48,341 nucleotides of DNA from Verrucomicrobiota bacterium. GTDB lineage: Bacteria > Verrucomicrobiota > Kiritimatiellia > CAIQIC01 > JAGNIJ01. A program made the position numbers and the translations under genes. Below are positions 15,903-24,796 of this stretch, in pieces. A model generated the notes under the pieces. The model made no database searches. It was not told the origin of the DNA and saw nothing but the letters and a program-made list of their open reading frames with translations. The stretch spans positions 1-48,341 of the forward strand of contig JAKLGK010000013.1 of the NCBI GenBank assembly GCA_022710725.1. Direction: 5' to 3'. Positions within the stretch are counted from its first letter, which is position 1. Each line of letters opens with the position of its first letter.

Positions 15903-17810
15903 ATGAAATCATCTCTGCTCAAGGCGGGTTATGCCTTGCTCCTCGCGTTGACTGTCGGGCTGGTGTACCAGAACACGCTGGACGGACCTTTTGTGCTGGA
16001 TGATCAGGACTCGATTGTAGGCAATCCCGCCATCCGCCGCCTGGAATCGTTGTCCGAAGCATTGAATCCGCCGCCGGCGGAGTGCACGTTCTGCACCCGG
16101 CCTTTCATCAACCTGACCATGTGCGCGAACTATGCCTTGGGGGCCTTGAATCCGCGCGGATACCACCTGACCAACATGGCCTTTCACCTGGCGGCTGTCA
16201 TGGCCCTGTTCGGGCTGTTGAGCCGGGCCTTTCGCCGCCTGGGGTTCGCCGATGCCGAAGCGGCGCAATGGAGTTTCTTTTGCGCGCTGATTTGGGCCGT
16301 GCATCCCCTGGCGACGGCGGCCGTCAACTACCCCTCGCAGCGCGGCGAACTGGCGGTCGGGCTTTTCTTCTTCCTGATGCTCTATGGCCTCGACCGGGCC
16401 CATGGGATGCGGCTCGCGGGAAGCTGGCCTTCCATGAGTATGGACAAGGTCTGCGAGGGCGAGCGTCCCCGCGAGCCGAAGGTCGCGATCCTCTGGCTGG
16501 CGCTCTCCGTCTTCGCCTGCCTGCTCGGCATGGGCAGCAAGGAAAGCATGATCGTGGCGCCGGTCCTGGCGCTGATCTACGGCCGGATCTTCCTGGCGCC
16601 CTCATGGAAGGAGTTGCTTCGCGGGCGCGTTCCGTATTTCGCGGCCCTGGCTGCGACGGGGCTATGGCCCGTCTATCGCCACGTGGTCTATTCCCCCCAT
16701 CTGGCGCACGCCGGGTTGCGCGCGGATACGTGGTGGGATTATCTGTTTACGCAGGCCTGGGGCTTGAATCGCATGATTCGACTGGTGCTCTGGCCCCATC
16801 CCCTTGTCTTCGATTACGGAAGCATCTTGATCCGGTCGCTGGGGGAGGTGTGGATTCCCGCGCTGGGACTCCTGCTTCTCCTGGCGGCCACGGGCTGGGC
16901 GCTGGTCCGTCAGCCGCCGTGGGGCTTCGCGGGCCTGTGCTTCTTTTCTTTCCTGGCCCCGTCGGTTTTTTTCCCGGCCATCGGCCAGACCATTGCCGAG
17001 CATCGCATGTATGTTCCCCTGGCTTGTGCGGCGGCCCTGATCGTCATGGGCCTGCGGAATCTGTCGCGCTTCTGGAAATGGCCGACGGCCGCGGCGCCCG
17101 TCCTGCTCTGCGTGGCGGCTCTTTCCCTCGCCGTCGCCAGCCGCCACCGCAACGCGGCATACCGGTCGGAAGTTGCGCTGTATACCGACTCGATTGCCCG
17201 TTGGCCCATCAATGCGCGGGCGTACTACTGCCGGGGTGTCGCGCGTTTTCTTGCGGGGGATCCGGCCGGAGCGCTGGCCGATTATGACCGGGCGTTGGAA
17301 ATCATGCCGCACTACGTCAAGTGCCGCCTAAGCCGGGCCGCCATCCTGGTTCAGCAGGCCCGTCCCGAGGCGGCGCTGGCAGACCTGGACCAGGCCGTAT
17401 CCATGGAGCCGACCACCCATGCGCTGGCCTTCCGCGGCTACGTGTTGAGCCGCCTGAAGCGTTACGCGGAGGCCCGGGAGAGTCTCGACCAGGCGGTGCA
17501 GCGCGATCCGCAACAACCCAAGGCCTGGGATGCGCTGGCCTGGCTGCTGGCCACCGCGGAGGATCCGGCCGTGCGCGATGGGGCCCGCGCCGTGCAGTCG
17601 GCGGAGGAGGCCGTGCGGCTTCAGCCCCATGATCCCGCCCATCTCGATACGCTCGCCGCGGCGCTGGCCGAGACCGGGCGCTTCGATGCAGCCATCGCGA
17701 CGGCCGAAAGGGCTCTGGCGCTGGCTCGCGAGAAGCAGGCCGGAGACCTGGCGGAACGGATTCGCGTCCACGCGGAGATATTCCGGAAGGGAATCCCGGT
17801 GCGGGAGTGA
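15903..17810 (+). CDS. GT-C-like membrane glycosyltransferase with C-terminal TPRs
   Basis: This 635-aa protein starts with a membrane span followed by an outer loop with FVLDDQDSIVGNPAI; the paired acidic residues there are typical of GT-C (PMT/TMTC-like) catalytic loops. Roughly ten further spans run to about residue 415. Residues 430-625 form TPRs, for example AYYCRGVARFLAGDPAGALADYDRAL. This TMTC-like layout is frequent in PVC bacteria, presumed to glycosylate exported substrates from lipid-linked sugar. One cytoplasmic loop contains an unusual hydrophilic insert (SMDKVCEGERPREPK) encoded by GC-rich repeat-like DNA. ATG 15903 was chosen; GTG 15891 is in frame. The gene is convergent with another TPR membrane-protein gene. 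Confidence 0.78.
   Translation: MKSSLLKAGYALLLALTVGLVYQNTLDGPFVLDDQDSIVGNPAIRRLESLSEALNPPPAECTFCTRPFINLTMCANYALGALNPRGYHLTNMAFHLAAVMALFGLLSRAFRRLGFADAEAAQWSFFCALIWAVHPLATAAVNYPSQRGELAVGLFFFLMLYGLDRAHGMRLAGSWPSMSMDKVCEGERPREPKVAILWLALSVFACLLGMGSKESMIVAPVLALIYGRIFLAPSWKELLRGRVPYFAALAATGLWPVYRHVVYSPHLAHAGLRADTWWDYLFTQAWGLNRMIRLVLWPHPLVFDYGSILIRSLGEVWIPALGLLLLLAATGWALVRQPPWGFAGLCFFSFLAPSVFFPAIGQTIAEHRMYVPLACAAALIVMGLRNLSRFWKWPTAAAPVLLCVAALSLAVASRHRNAAYRSEVALYTDSIARWPINARAYYCRGVARFLAGDPAGALADYDRALEIMPHYVKCRLSRAAILVQQARPEAALADLDQAVSMEPTTHALAFRGYVLSRLKRYAEARESLDQAVQRDPQQPKAWDALAWLLATAEDPAVRDGARAVQSAEEAVRLQPHDPAHLDTLAAALAETGRFDAAIATAERALALAREKQAGDLAERIRVHAEIFRKGIPVRE
16451..16480. repeat. Possible repeat-derived in-frame insert
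   Basis: The stretch beginning GCGAGGGCGAGCGTCCCCGC, continuing GAGCC, encodes EGERPREP in a loop between two membrane spans. It resembles the GC-rich dispersed repeats whose translations read EGE(A/R)P(A/R)EP in PVC genomes (my recollection of the family; no search was run). I see no second copy in this window. Confidence 0.3.
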
Positions 17811-17848
17811 AGCCGGGAAGGTGGGGTTGTGATCGGTGGGCGGCGCGA

Positions 17849-19444
17849 TTACGAACGGCCGGCCTTCAACAACTGCTGGTACACATCCTGCGCTTCCGGA
17901 TAAGCCGGCGCCTGCTGGAGCAGGATTTCAAGCTGCTCGCGCGCCTCGGCGTAGCGTCCCAGGCGCATCAGGGCTAGACCGAGGTTGAAACGCGCCTGGT
18001 GGTTGTCCGGCATCAGCCGCAGGGATTCCCGGAACGACGGAAGGGCCTCCTCGTTATCGTCCCGGAGGCAGAGCGTCCAGCCGAGATTGTTGTGCGCCAG
18101 CGCGTAGTCGGGCCGGAGCCGGATGGCCTCGCGGAATTCAGCGATCGCCTCGTCGAATTTCCGCTGAAGCGTGAGCTGCCGGCCCAGGTTGTAGTGCATG
18201 GCGTAATTGTCCCGCGTCACGGCCAGGGCCCGGCGAAATAGCGCCTCGCTGTTGCGCCAGTGCGGGAGATCGTGCCGCGTGACCAGCCCGAGGACGAGGA
18301 CGACCGCGGCGGCCAGCGCGAAGGCCGCCGGGCGCCACCGTTTGCTCGCGGCGTCGAAGAGCCTCCACACGACCATGAGCAGGAGCCCCAGCATCGGGAC
18401 ATACAGGTACCGGTCGGCGATCCGGTGCAGGCCGACGGACACGAGTCCGATCACCGGCGCCAGGGTGCCGAGGAACCAGAACCAGCCCGCGGCCAGCCAG
18501 GGCCGCCGCCGCGCCAGGACCAGCGCGCCCGCCGTGATCAGCAGCAGGATCAGCAGCGCGCCCGCGCTCGCTGGGATCGACGGGGCCGCGGTCGGGGCGG
18601 GATAGAGCACGCACAGGTCCCGGGGCCAGAAGAACAGGCGCAGGTAATCCAGGTAGAAGATCGGCAGCCAGGCCAGGCGGGCGTGAAGGGAGAGGAAACT
18701 GCTCATGCCCGTGGCGCCCGCTAGGACCTGGGTCTTCAGCGTGGTCAGGATGAACACGGCGCCGATGACGAAGAGCGGCAGTTTCTCCAGGGCCAGTTTC
18801 TTCCAGGTCGGCCAGGCGGAACGGCCGATCCCCTCGACCCGCCGAAGCGGCCAGAAATCGAGCAGGAGCAGCGTGAACGGCAGCGTGACGGGCATGGGCT
18901 TGGCCATCAGGGCCAGGGCGAAGCCGGCGATCACGGCCATCAGCGCGTGCGGCGAGGGGCGGCGGGTAAATCGGATGTACAGACCGATTGTCGCGAGCCA
19001 GAAAAAGGTGCTGACCAAGTTCTTGCGCTCGGAGATCCAGGCGACGCTGTCCGCGTTGAGCGGATGCGCGGCCCAGAGCGCGGCGATGAACAGGCCGGGC
19101 CAGAAGCCGCCGGCGATCCGGCTCAACAACAGGAACAGCAACACGGTGTTCGCCGCGTGCCAGAGGATACTCTGTGCGTGGTGACCGGCCGGGTTCAGTC
19201 CGAACAGCTCTGCATCGAGCATGTGCGTCCACATCGTCAGCGGATGCCAGTTGCCGCTCACCCATTCCCGCAGCGAAAGCCGGAATCCCTCCGCGGAGAG
19301 GCCCTGTTGAACCCAGCTGTTTTCGGTGATGTAGATCGGGTCGTCGTAATCGACGAAAGCGAACCGAACGGCCGGGGCATAGAGGAAAAAAACCAGCAGC
19401 GTCAGCGCGGCCGAGGCAAGCAACTCGTTCCTGGTGATCTTCAT
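17849..19444 (-). CDS. GT-C-like membrane glycosyltransferase with C-terminal TPRs
   Basis: This 531-aa protein has the same layout as the convergent 635-aa gene. The first outer loop is FAFVDYDDPIYITEN, followed by GNWHPLTMWTHMLDAELFGLNPAGHH. About ten spans run to about residue 395, and three or four TPRs occupy 400-525 (ALAVTRDNYAMHYNLGRQL, FREAIRLRPDYALAHNNLGW). The YDD motif and HPL segment are conserved in the TMTC/PMT-related family. Its ATG overlaps the stop of the upstream SGNH-hydrolase gene (ATGA), so it is the last gene of a three-gene operon that begins with the FGE-like protein. The donor and acceptor are unknown. Confidence 0.78.
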   Translation of the reverse strand: MKITRNELLASAALTLLVFFLYAPAVRFAFVDYDDPIYITENSWVQQGLSAEGFRLSLREWVSGNWHPLTMWTHMLDAELFGLNPAGHHAQSILWHAANTVLLFLLLSRIAGGFWPGLFIAALWAAHPLNADSVAWISERKNLVSTFFWLATIGLYIRFTRRPSPHALMAVIAGFALALMAKPMPVTLPFTLLLLDFWPLRRVEGIGRSAWPTWKKLALEKLPLFVIGAVFILTTLKTQVLAGATGMSSFLSLHARLAWLPIFYLDYLRLFFWPRDLCVLYPAPTAAPSIPASAGALLILLLITAGALVLARRRPWLAAGWFWFLGTLAPVIGLVSVGLHRIADRYLYVPMLGLLLMVVWRLFDAASKRWRPAAFALAAAVVLVLGLVTRHDLPHWRNSEALFRRALAVTRDNYAMHYNLGRQLTLQRKFDEAIAEFREAIRLRPDYALAHNNLGWTLCLRDDNEEALPSFRESLRLMPDNHQARFNLGLALMRLGRYAEAREQLEILLQQAPAYPEAQDVYQQLLKAGRS

Positions 19445-21177
19445 TCGTCCGCCCGCCGCCCCTCCAGGCGTTTTGTCATCGCTTCAATACACTCGTGCCA
19501 CGGCAGGCGCGGGTCTTTTTCCAGCAGGGCCCGGCCCAGGGCGGCGGCCTGTTCCTTTTGTCCCTCCGCCGCCAGCAGGCCCATGATCTCCAGCGCATAG
19601 TCGGCCACGAAATAGCCCCTCCGCTTCTCGGGACCCAGGAGCACGCCGGCCGCTTCTTCCGTCTTCCCGCTGCGGCACAGCGCCAGGGCCGGCAGTTTGC
19701 GGGCCTCGAAATGCAGGGGGACGAGTTCCAGCGCCGGGAGCAGGACCTCCGCCGCATCCGCCCATCGCGACCGGTCGGACAGGATGGCCCCCCAGTCAAA
19801 CGGAAGGAAAAAGTCTTCCGGGTTCTTCGATTTCAGCGCCTCGTATCGGGACGCGAGTTCCGCCGGGTCGGTTTGAGCGATCTGGACGGACAGGCGTTTC
19901 GCCTCGTCCTCGAGGCGGAGCAGGCACGCGGCGTTGTCCGGCTGCCGGTCGAACGGCGGTTGGCGTCGTCGGTCGAGCATGATCATCGCCATCTGAAGCT
20001 CGCTCCACGGCGTGTAAAAGAGTTCCCCGCGGCACCGGGCCTCGTCGGGCCAGGCGGCGGGCGGGAAACGACCGGGGTACAGGCCGGCCACGGCCCCCGC
20101 GATGGTCGAGGCCAGCCGGTGTGTCCCGGAGAAGGTGAAATGCACGTGGTCCACGAAAAAGTCCGCGTCGGCGTCGGCGTCATCGAAGGCCCGTTCCGCG
20201 TCCGCCAGCGGCACGCGCAGTTCCCCGGCCAGCTTCCGGAGACGCTCGTTCAACATGCCGTCGGTGCGGAAGCGGTAGATGTCCAGATCCCGGGCCTTTT
20301 TGTAGCCCGCGCGATCCTGTTGTTCCCGGGCCAGCGCGAAGGCCGAGGCGGCCTCCGGGCCGCCGAACGGCGGGCAATCCGAGAGATTCACGGCGACCGT
20401 CGAGAGAATGACTTGCGCGCCCGCGTCCCGGGCGCAATTCACGATGGCCCGAATGTTCCGCTCGAACAGGTCGTACATCGGCCCCAGGCTGCGATCGCCG
20501 AACGGCACGGGGCGCTCCGAGAACATCGCGAGGCCGGACCATTTCGAAGAGCCCGGTCGGGACGGGAAAAGGGAGGTCAGCCCCTCGCGGAGAAAGAACG
20601 CCAAGCGCCAGCCGGTCAGGGAGACGCGCCACGGGGCCATCCGCGTCAGGCCGGGCAGCGCGGTGAACACGGTGCCGGGGCCGTAGGGGCCGATCACTTC
20701 GTTGTTGCCGATGTAGAGGACGTACAGGTCGGGCCGGCAGGCAGTGGTCTCCCGCGCAATGTCCACGATCACGGACGAATTGATCGCGGTCATCGCGGCG
20801 TTGATGACCTCAAACCGACCGGTTGCGGCGGCCCCGTTTAGGACGGTTTGGAGCATGCGCGGCAGGCCGAACTGCATCAGCGGATCGCCCTGCGCGGCAG
20901 ATTCGCCCAGGACCACGACGCGGACGGTGTCCGCCGGCTTGTCGCGGGAGGTCAGGATCGGCGCGGGATTGCGCGCCAGGGCGGGCGTGAAAAAGCGGTA
21001 GCCGTAAAAAGGATTGTCCACCAGCGCGGCCCGGCCGCGGACCGTGGTTTCGAGCAGGAACTCCGTCGGGTAGCCGAGATCCAGGACGCGCAGGGCCAGT
21101 TCCGCGATGCCGAACAGCGTCAGGGGAACCAGCGACGCCAGCGCCGCCCGCCCCGCGATCTGCCGGATCGAGCGCAT
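19441..21177 (-). CDS. SGNH-hydrolase-fold envelope protein
   Basis: This 578-aa protein begins with a signal anchor (LASLVPLTLFGIAELALRVL). SGNH/GDSL block I is VVLGESAAQGDP (Ser near 93), block III YIGNNE (Gly and Asn), and block V VDHVHFTFSGTH (Asp and His), so the catalytic set looks complete. The last 200 residues are helical and TPR-like. Proteins of this type remove or add acyl groups on surface glycans in the periplasm. The start lies 7 bp after the FGE-like gene and the stop overlaps the next GT-C gene, so it probably acts on the same glycan (inference). Confidence 0.78.
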   Translation of the reverse strand: MRSIRQIAGRAALASLVPLTLFGIAELALRVLDLGYPTEFLLETTVRGRAALVDNPFYGYRFFTPALARNPAPILTSRDKPADTVRVVVLGESAAQGDPLMQFGLPRMLQTVLNGAAATGRFEVINAAMTAINSSVIVDIARETTACRPDLYVLYIGNNEVIGPYGPGTVFTALPGLTRMAPWRVSLTGWRLAFFLREGLTSLFPSRPGSSKWSGLAMFSERPVPFGDRSLGPMYDLFERNIRAIVNCARDAGAQVILSTVAVNLSDCPPFGGPEAASAFALAREQQDRAGYKKARDLDIYRFRTDGMLNERLRKLAGELRVPLADAERAFDDADADADFFVDHVHFTFSGTHRLASTIAGAVAGLYPGRFPPAAWPDEARCRGELFYTPWSELQMAMIMLDRRRQPPFDRQPDNAACLLRLEDEAKRLSVQIAQTDPAELASRYEALKSKNPEDFFLPFDWGAILSDRSRWADAAEVLLPALELVPLHFEARKLPALALCRSGKTEEAAGVLLGPEKRRGYFVADYALEIMGLLAAEGQKEQAAALGRALLEKDPRLPWHECIEAMTKRLEGRRADE

Positions 21178-21184
21178 GGGCTTG

Positions 21185-22465
21185 CTATGGAGTCACAGGC
21201 CGCCGGACGGTGCGGAAGCCGCGATGCAGGCTGGGTGATGCCCATCCGGCCGTTTCAAACCAGCGTTGTACACAACGCATATCGTTCAATGCGTTGGTCG
21301 AAGTTCGCCAACTTCCGCCCCGGTCCACGCGATAGGGCTGTGCCGTATCGTGGAAAGGTGGGCCGCGGATGTCCCGCAGGTTTGTGTTCTGCACGGCCCA
21401 CGTGTACGAGGTAAACGAGTAGTAATCCCAGCACCACTCCCAGACATTCCCGCACATATCATACAGGCCATAGGCATTGGCCATGTCCTGGACGGGCTGG
21501 ATTTCGCCCAGTTCATTCGTGACGACCTGGGACCCGTCGTAGTATCCCGCCGGCGTGGTGCCCTGATCAAAGACATCGCGGCTTTCCCAGTAATTGGCCC
21601 GAGTTCCGTCGATGACGTCCGGCAGTGAGGTCCCCGTACTGGGCCAAGGATAGTGATGCTGGATCAAACCGCCTCGAGCGCCTTTCTCCCATTCGGCTTC
21701 AGTCGGCAACCGGTATCCGGTGCATTCCCAATTCACCTGATTCGTGGCCAGGTCCACCTGCCCGGTCCGGTATACCGTCGTGAGGGCCGTGTCGGTGTAG
21801 TAGGGCGGCGTCAGTGATTCCCGGAGTGAGCGGGCATTGCTCCACTTGGCCATATCATACCAGGTGATGTACACCACCGGGTGTTCAGGGCCGGCCTCGA
21901 TGTTGACCCAGATGTTGGTCGGCACGCCGTCATTGGTCACCGTGACCATCACGCGCTTGCCCCCGCCAACGCCGACCGACAAATCCGTAAAACCGTTTGT
22001 GAGCCCCCAATCCCGAACCTCATCCCACAGGGCCTTTGTAACTTCACGACGGTCCATGTATATGGCGCTGACCCAAGCCGTATGTACGGGTAACGAGCGG
22101 AGGTCCCACGCGTAGCCGTCCCCCCGCACGTAATCCCCCGCCGGGATGTACACCATGCCCGTCGGCGCGTTGAAGTCCCAGAGCTTCAGGCTGTGCCACG
22201 TCGCCGTGGCCGGGCCGGAGATGAAGCTGTGCCACTGCCCGGTGGACAGGTTGAAATTCTGCTCCACCTGGAACCGGCCCGCGGGCAGTTGATTGCTCCA
22301 CGTCAGCGTGCCGGCCGGCGTCAGCCCGACGGCCTCGGTATTGGATTCGGAGAGCAGGCGGAACGCGCGCGGCGTCGCGGCCTCGGCCGGCAGGCCTCCC
22401 AGCCATAGCGCGGGCAGCAGAACGATAACGAGTTGTCTGAAGATACGCATGTCGGTCAATGCCAT
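21185..22465 (-). CDS. Secreted FGE-sulfatase (SUMF1) domain protein lacking one active-site Cys
   Basis: This 426-aa exported protein has a signal peptide (LVIVLLPALWLGGLPAEAA) and a beta-rich leader domain (residues about 30-95) of the kind often paired with this fold in PVC bacteria. A full SUMF1/FGE domain follows: MVYIPAGDYVRG, the EVTKALWDEV segment, YRLPTEAEWEKGARGG, YGLYDMCGNVWEWCWDYY and VDRGGSWRTSTNALNDMRC...HRGFRTVRR. True formylglycine-generating enzymes use two cysteines five residues apart; here the second (RC) is present but Leu occupies the first position. No sulfatase gene is nearby, so a binding or other role is more likely than sulfatase activation. It heads an operon with the SGNH and GT-C genes. 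Confidence 0.82.
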   Translation of the reverse strand: MALTDMRIFRQLVIVLLPALWLGGLPAEAATPRAFRLLSESNTEAVGLTPAGTLTWSNQLPAGRFQVEQNFNLSTGQWHSFISGPATATWHSLKLWDFNAPTGMVYIPAGDYVRGDGYAWDLRSLPVHTAWVSAIYMDRREVTKALWDEVRDWGLTNGFTDLSVGVGGGKRVMVTVTNDGVPTNIWVNIEAGPEHPVVYITWYDMAKWSNARSLRESLTPPYYTDTALTTVYRTGQVDLATNQVNWECTGYRLPTEAEWEKGARGGLIQHHYPWPSTGTSLPDVIDGTRANYWESRDVFDQGTTPAGYYDGSQVVTNELGEIQPVQDMANAYGLYDMCGNVWEWCWDYYSFTSYTWAVQNTNLRDIRGPPFHDTAQPYRVDRGGSWRTSTNALNDMRCVQRWFETAGWASPSLHRGFRTVRRPVTP

Positions 22466-22492
22466 TGTGCAAGCCTTTTTGTAAGCTATAAT
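22465..22492 (+). promoter_or_regulatory. Candidate promoter of the 747-aa GT-C/TPR gene
   Basis: A perfect -10 TATAAT (22487-22492) lies 16 bp after a weak TTGTGC (22465-22470). The -10 ends 8 nt before ATG 22501, so the transcript would be nearly leaderless. This short divergent gap also contains the start of the FGE-like gene. Confidence 0.4.
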
Positions 22493-22500
22493 GCGCGGCG

Positions 22501-24744
22501 ATGCAAATCGTAAGACGTTTTGCGCGGAGCGAGGCCGCCTGGCTGGGGATCATCCTGCTGGCCGCGCTGGTCCTGCGCGTCCTCTACCTGGCCGAGGCCC
22601 GGCGCGACCCGTCGTTCGCGATGCCGGCCTCCGACGCGGCCTTCCACGACTACTGGGCGCGGGCGCTGGTCACCGGCGATTGGACCCCGCCGCCGGAAAC
22701 GCCCGACCCGCGGGTTCCGAGCACGCCGTTCTTCCGGCCGCCGGGCTACCCGTATTTCCTGGCGGCCGCCTACCGTATCCTGGGCGGCCGCTATATGGCG
22801 CCGCGAATCCTGCAGATGGGACTGGGCATCCTGAACGTCCTGCTGGCGTTCCGGCTGGGCCGGAAAATGTTCGATTCCGCCGCCGGCCTGGTGTTCGCCG
22901 CGCTCATGGCCGTCTACTGGTCGTTCATCTACTTCGAGGCGGAATTCCTGGAGCCGGTCCTGCTGGTCACGCTGGGGCTGCTGATGGTCCTCCTGCTGGC
23001 CTCGTGGCTCCAGTCGCCGCGCGTCTGGATGGCTGCTGCCGCCGGCCTCTGCCTGGGCCTGTACGCGTTGACGCGGCCCAATGTCCTTGTCTTTGCCGCC
23101 GCGCTGCCGCTGTGGATGCTCTGGATCACGCATCGCCGGCGCGGGGAGAAGCGGATCCGGTGGCTTCATTTCGGGCTGCTGGCCGCCGTCGCGCTGGCCA
23201 CGATCCTGCCCGCCACGATCCGGAACTACCGTCGGGGTCACGACCGAGTGCTGATCTGCTCGAACGGTGGGATCAACCTGTACATCGGCAACAATCCCGC
23301 CGCCAACGGCATCTTCGTGGAGCCGCCGGAACTGCGGCCCTTCCGCTCGGTGTTCGATTGGCCCGCCCTCGTGAAGAGGCTGGAAGGCGAGGCCGGCCGG
23401 CCCTTGCGGCATTCCCAGGTCTCGTCGATGCTGACGCGGGCGGCGGCCCGGTTCGCGTGGCGGTATCCACGCCGCGCCCTGGAACTGGCCGGGAGGAAAA
23501 CGCTTCTTTTCTGGGGGCCCGTGGAGGTCGGCAACAACAAGGAAGACCATTGGGAGCGCCATTTCTCGCCGTTGTTGCGCCGGCTGCCCGGCAATTTCAC
23601 GGCCGCGCTGGCCCTCGCGCTCGTCGGGTTCTGGCTGTGGCGTCGCCGGCCGGCGGCTCCCGCCGGATCGCGCGCCGGAGCCGCGGAATCCGTGGCCCTG
23701 ATCTTGCTCCTTGTTCTCTCGTTGTTCGCGTCGTACCTGCCGTTCTTCGTGGCCGGCCGCTTCCGCGCGCCGATCGTTCCGTTTCTGCTCCTGTTCGCCG
23801 CGTACGCGCTGTCCGAGTGGTGGAAGCTCTTTCGCGAGCAGCGAATGCGCGAGGCCGTGCCGGGCCTCGCGGCCGCCGTGATTCTCTACCTGGTTCTCGG
23901 CGTCAACTGGGCCGGCCACCGGCCGCAGGAGGCGGATTACCATTATTTCCGCGGCCTGGCCTTCGAGCGCCTGGGTCAGACCCAGCCCGCAATGAGCGAA
24001 TTGGTCCTGGCCATCCGCCAGCGCCCGGGCCATGCGCCGACGCTCAAGCTGCTGGGAGGACTGCTCCTGAATATCCAGCGGCCCGAGGAGGCCGTCGAGT
24101 GCCTCGACGCGGCGGCCCGCCTGCTGCCCGACGATGCCAAGGTCCGCCATCTGCGCGGCGTGGCGCTCGCCCGGACCGGCCGCCTGCCCGAGGCGCGGGC
24201 CGAGTTTGAAGAAGCGCTCCGGTTGCACCCCGGCAACGCCGACGTCCTGTTTAATCTCGGCATGACGCTCGCGCGCATGGGCGAGTTTGCGCGGGCCGAC
24301 GAAATCCTGGCCCTCGGCCTGGCGGCCGCGCCCGACCGAACCGACCTGCTTGTCACGCGCGCCATGGTGGCGTGGAAGCAGGGGCGGGCCCGGGAGGCGC
24401 TGGACCTGGTTGGAAAGGCGGACCGCCTCAAGCCGGGCGATCCGGAAATATTGAACCAGCGGGCCTGGATGCTTGCCGTGGCGCCCGAGCCGTCCGATCG
24501 CCGCCCGGAAGAGGCGATACGGTTGGCCGCCGAAGCCTGTCGGCTCATCGGCCGGGACCATCCGCCGTTCCTCGACACGCAGGCTGCGGCGCTGGCGGCC
24601 GCCGGTCGCTTCGAGGAGGCGGCGCAGACGGCCCGGCGCGCGCTGGAACTCGGCGCGGGGTCGCCGGAAGAATTCCAGCGCGAAGTCCAGGAGCGATTGG
24701 CCTTATACCAGGCCGGCCGGGCTTACGTGGAACCGGCCCGGTAG
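22501..24744 (+). CDS. GT-C family membrane glycosyltransferase with TPR tail, paralog A
   Basis: This 747-aa protein has a GT39/PMT-like N-terminus: a first span, then the outer loop with SDAAFHDYWARALVTGDWTPPP and FFRPPGYPYFLAAAYR. About eleven spans reach residue 470, with conserved signatures ICSNGGINLYIGNNP and LLFWGPVEVGNNK. Residues 475-740 are TPRs (FRGLAFERLGQTQPAMSELVLAIRQRPGHAPTLKLLGG and so on). It probably transfers a sugar from a polyprenyl carrier outside the membrane. It is paralogous to the convergent 584-aa gene, which has the same signatures, and carries more TPRs. There is no ribosome site ahead of ATG 22501. Confidence 0.82.
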   Translation: MQIVRRFARSEAAWLGIILLAALVLRVLYLAEARRDPSFAMPASDAAFHDYWARALVTGDWTPPPETPDPRVPSTPFFRPPGYPYFLAAAYRILGGRYMAPRILQMGLGILNVLLAFRLGRKMFDSAAGLVFAALMAVYWSFIYFEAEFLEPVLLVTLGLLMVLLLASWLQSPRVWMAAAAGLCLGLYALTRPNVLVFAAALPLWMLWITHRRRGEKRIRWLHFGLLAAVALATILPATIRNYRRGHDRVLICSNGGINLYIGNNPAANGIFVEPPELRPFRSVFDWPALVKRLEGEAGRPLRHSQVSSMLTRAAARFAWRYPRRALELAGRKTLLFWGPVEVGNNKEDHWERHFSPLLRRLPGNFTAALALALVGFWLWRRRPAAPAGSRAGAAESVALILLLVLSLFASYLPFFVAGRFRAPIVPFLLLFAAYALSEWWKLFREQRMREAVPGLAAAVILYLVLGVNWAGHRPQEADYHYFRGLAFERLGQTQPAMSELVLAIRQRPGHAPTLKLLGGLLLNIQRPEEAVECLDAAARLLPDDAKVRHLRGVALARTGRLPEARAEFEEALRLHPGNADVLFNLGMTLARMGEFARADEILALGLAAAPDRTDLLVTRAMVAWKQGRAREALDLVGKADRLKPGDPEILNQRAWMLAVAPEPSDRRPEEAIRLAAEACRLIGRDHPPFLDTQAAALAAAGRFEEAAQTARRALELGAGSPEEFQREVQERLALYQAGRAYVEPAR

Positions 24745-24796
24745 GGCGGCTTGGCCCACGCCGCCGCGGTCGGCGCGTTGAGCCGACGCGCCCCGC
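24741..24796. repeat. GC-rich palindromic spacer between convergent paralogs
   Basis: This spacer contains the perfect stem GGCGCGT (24772-24778) / ACGCGCC (24786-24792), an overlapping alternative TCGGC/GCCGA stem, and outer GTAGG/CCTAC ends. It may act as a bidirectional terminator without a U-tail or be a copy of a dispersed palindromic repeat. No second copy was noticed here. Confidence 0.45.
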
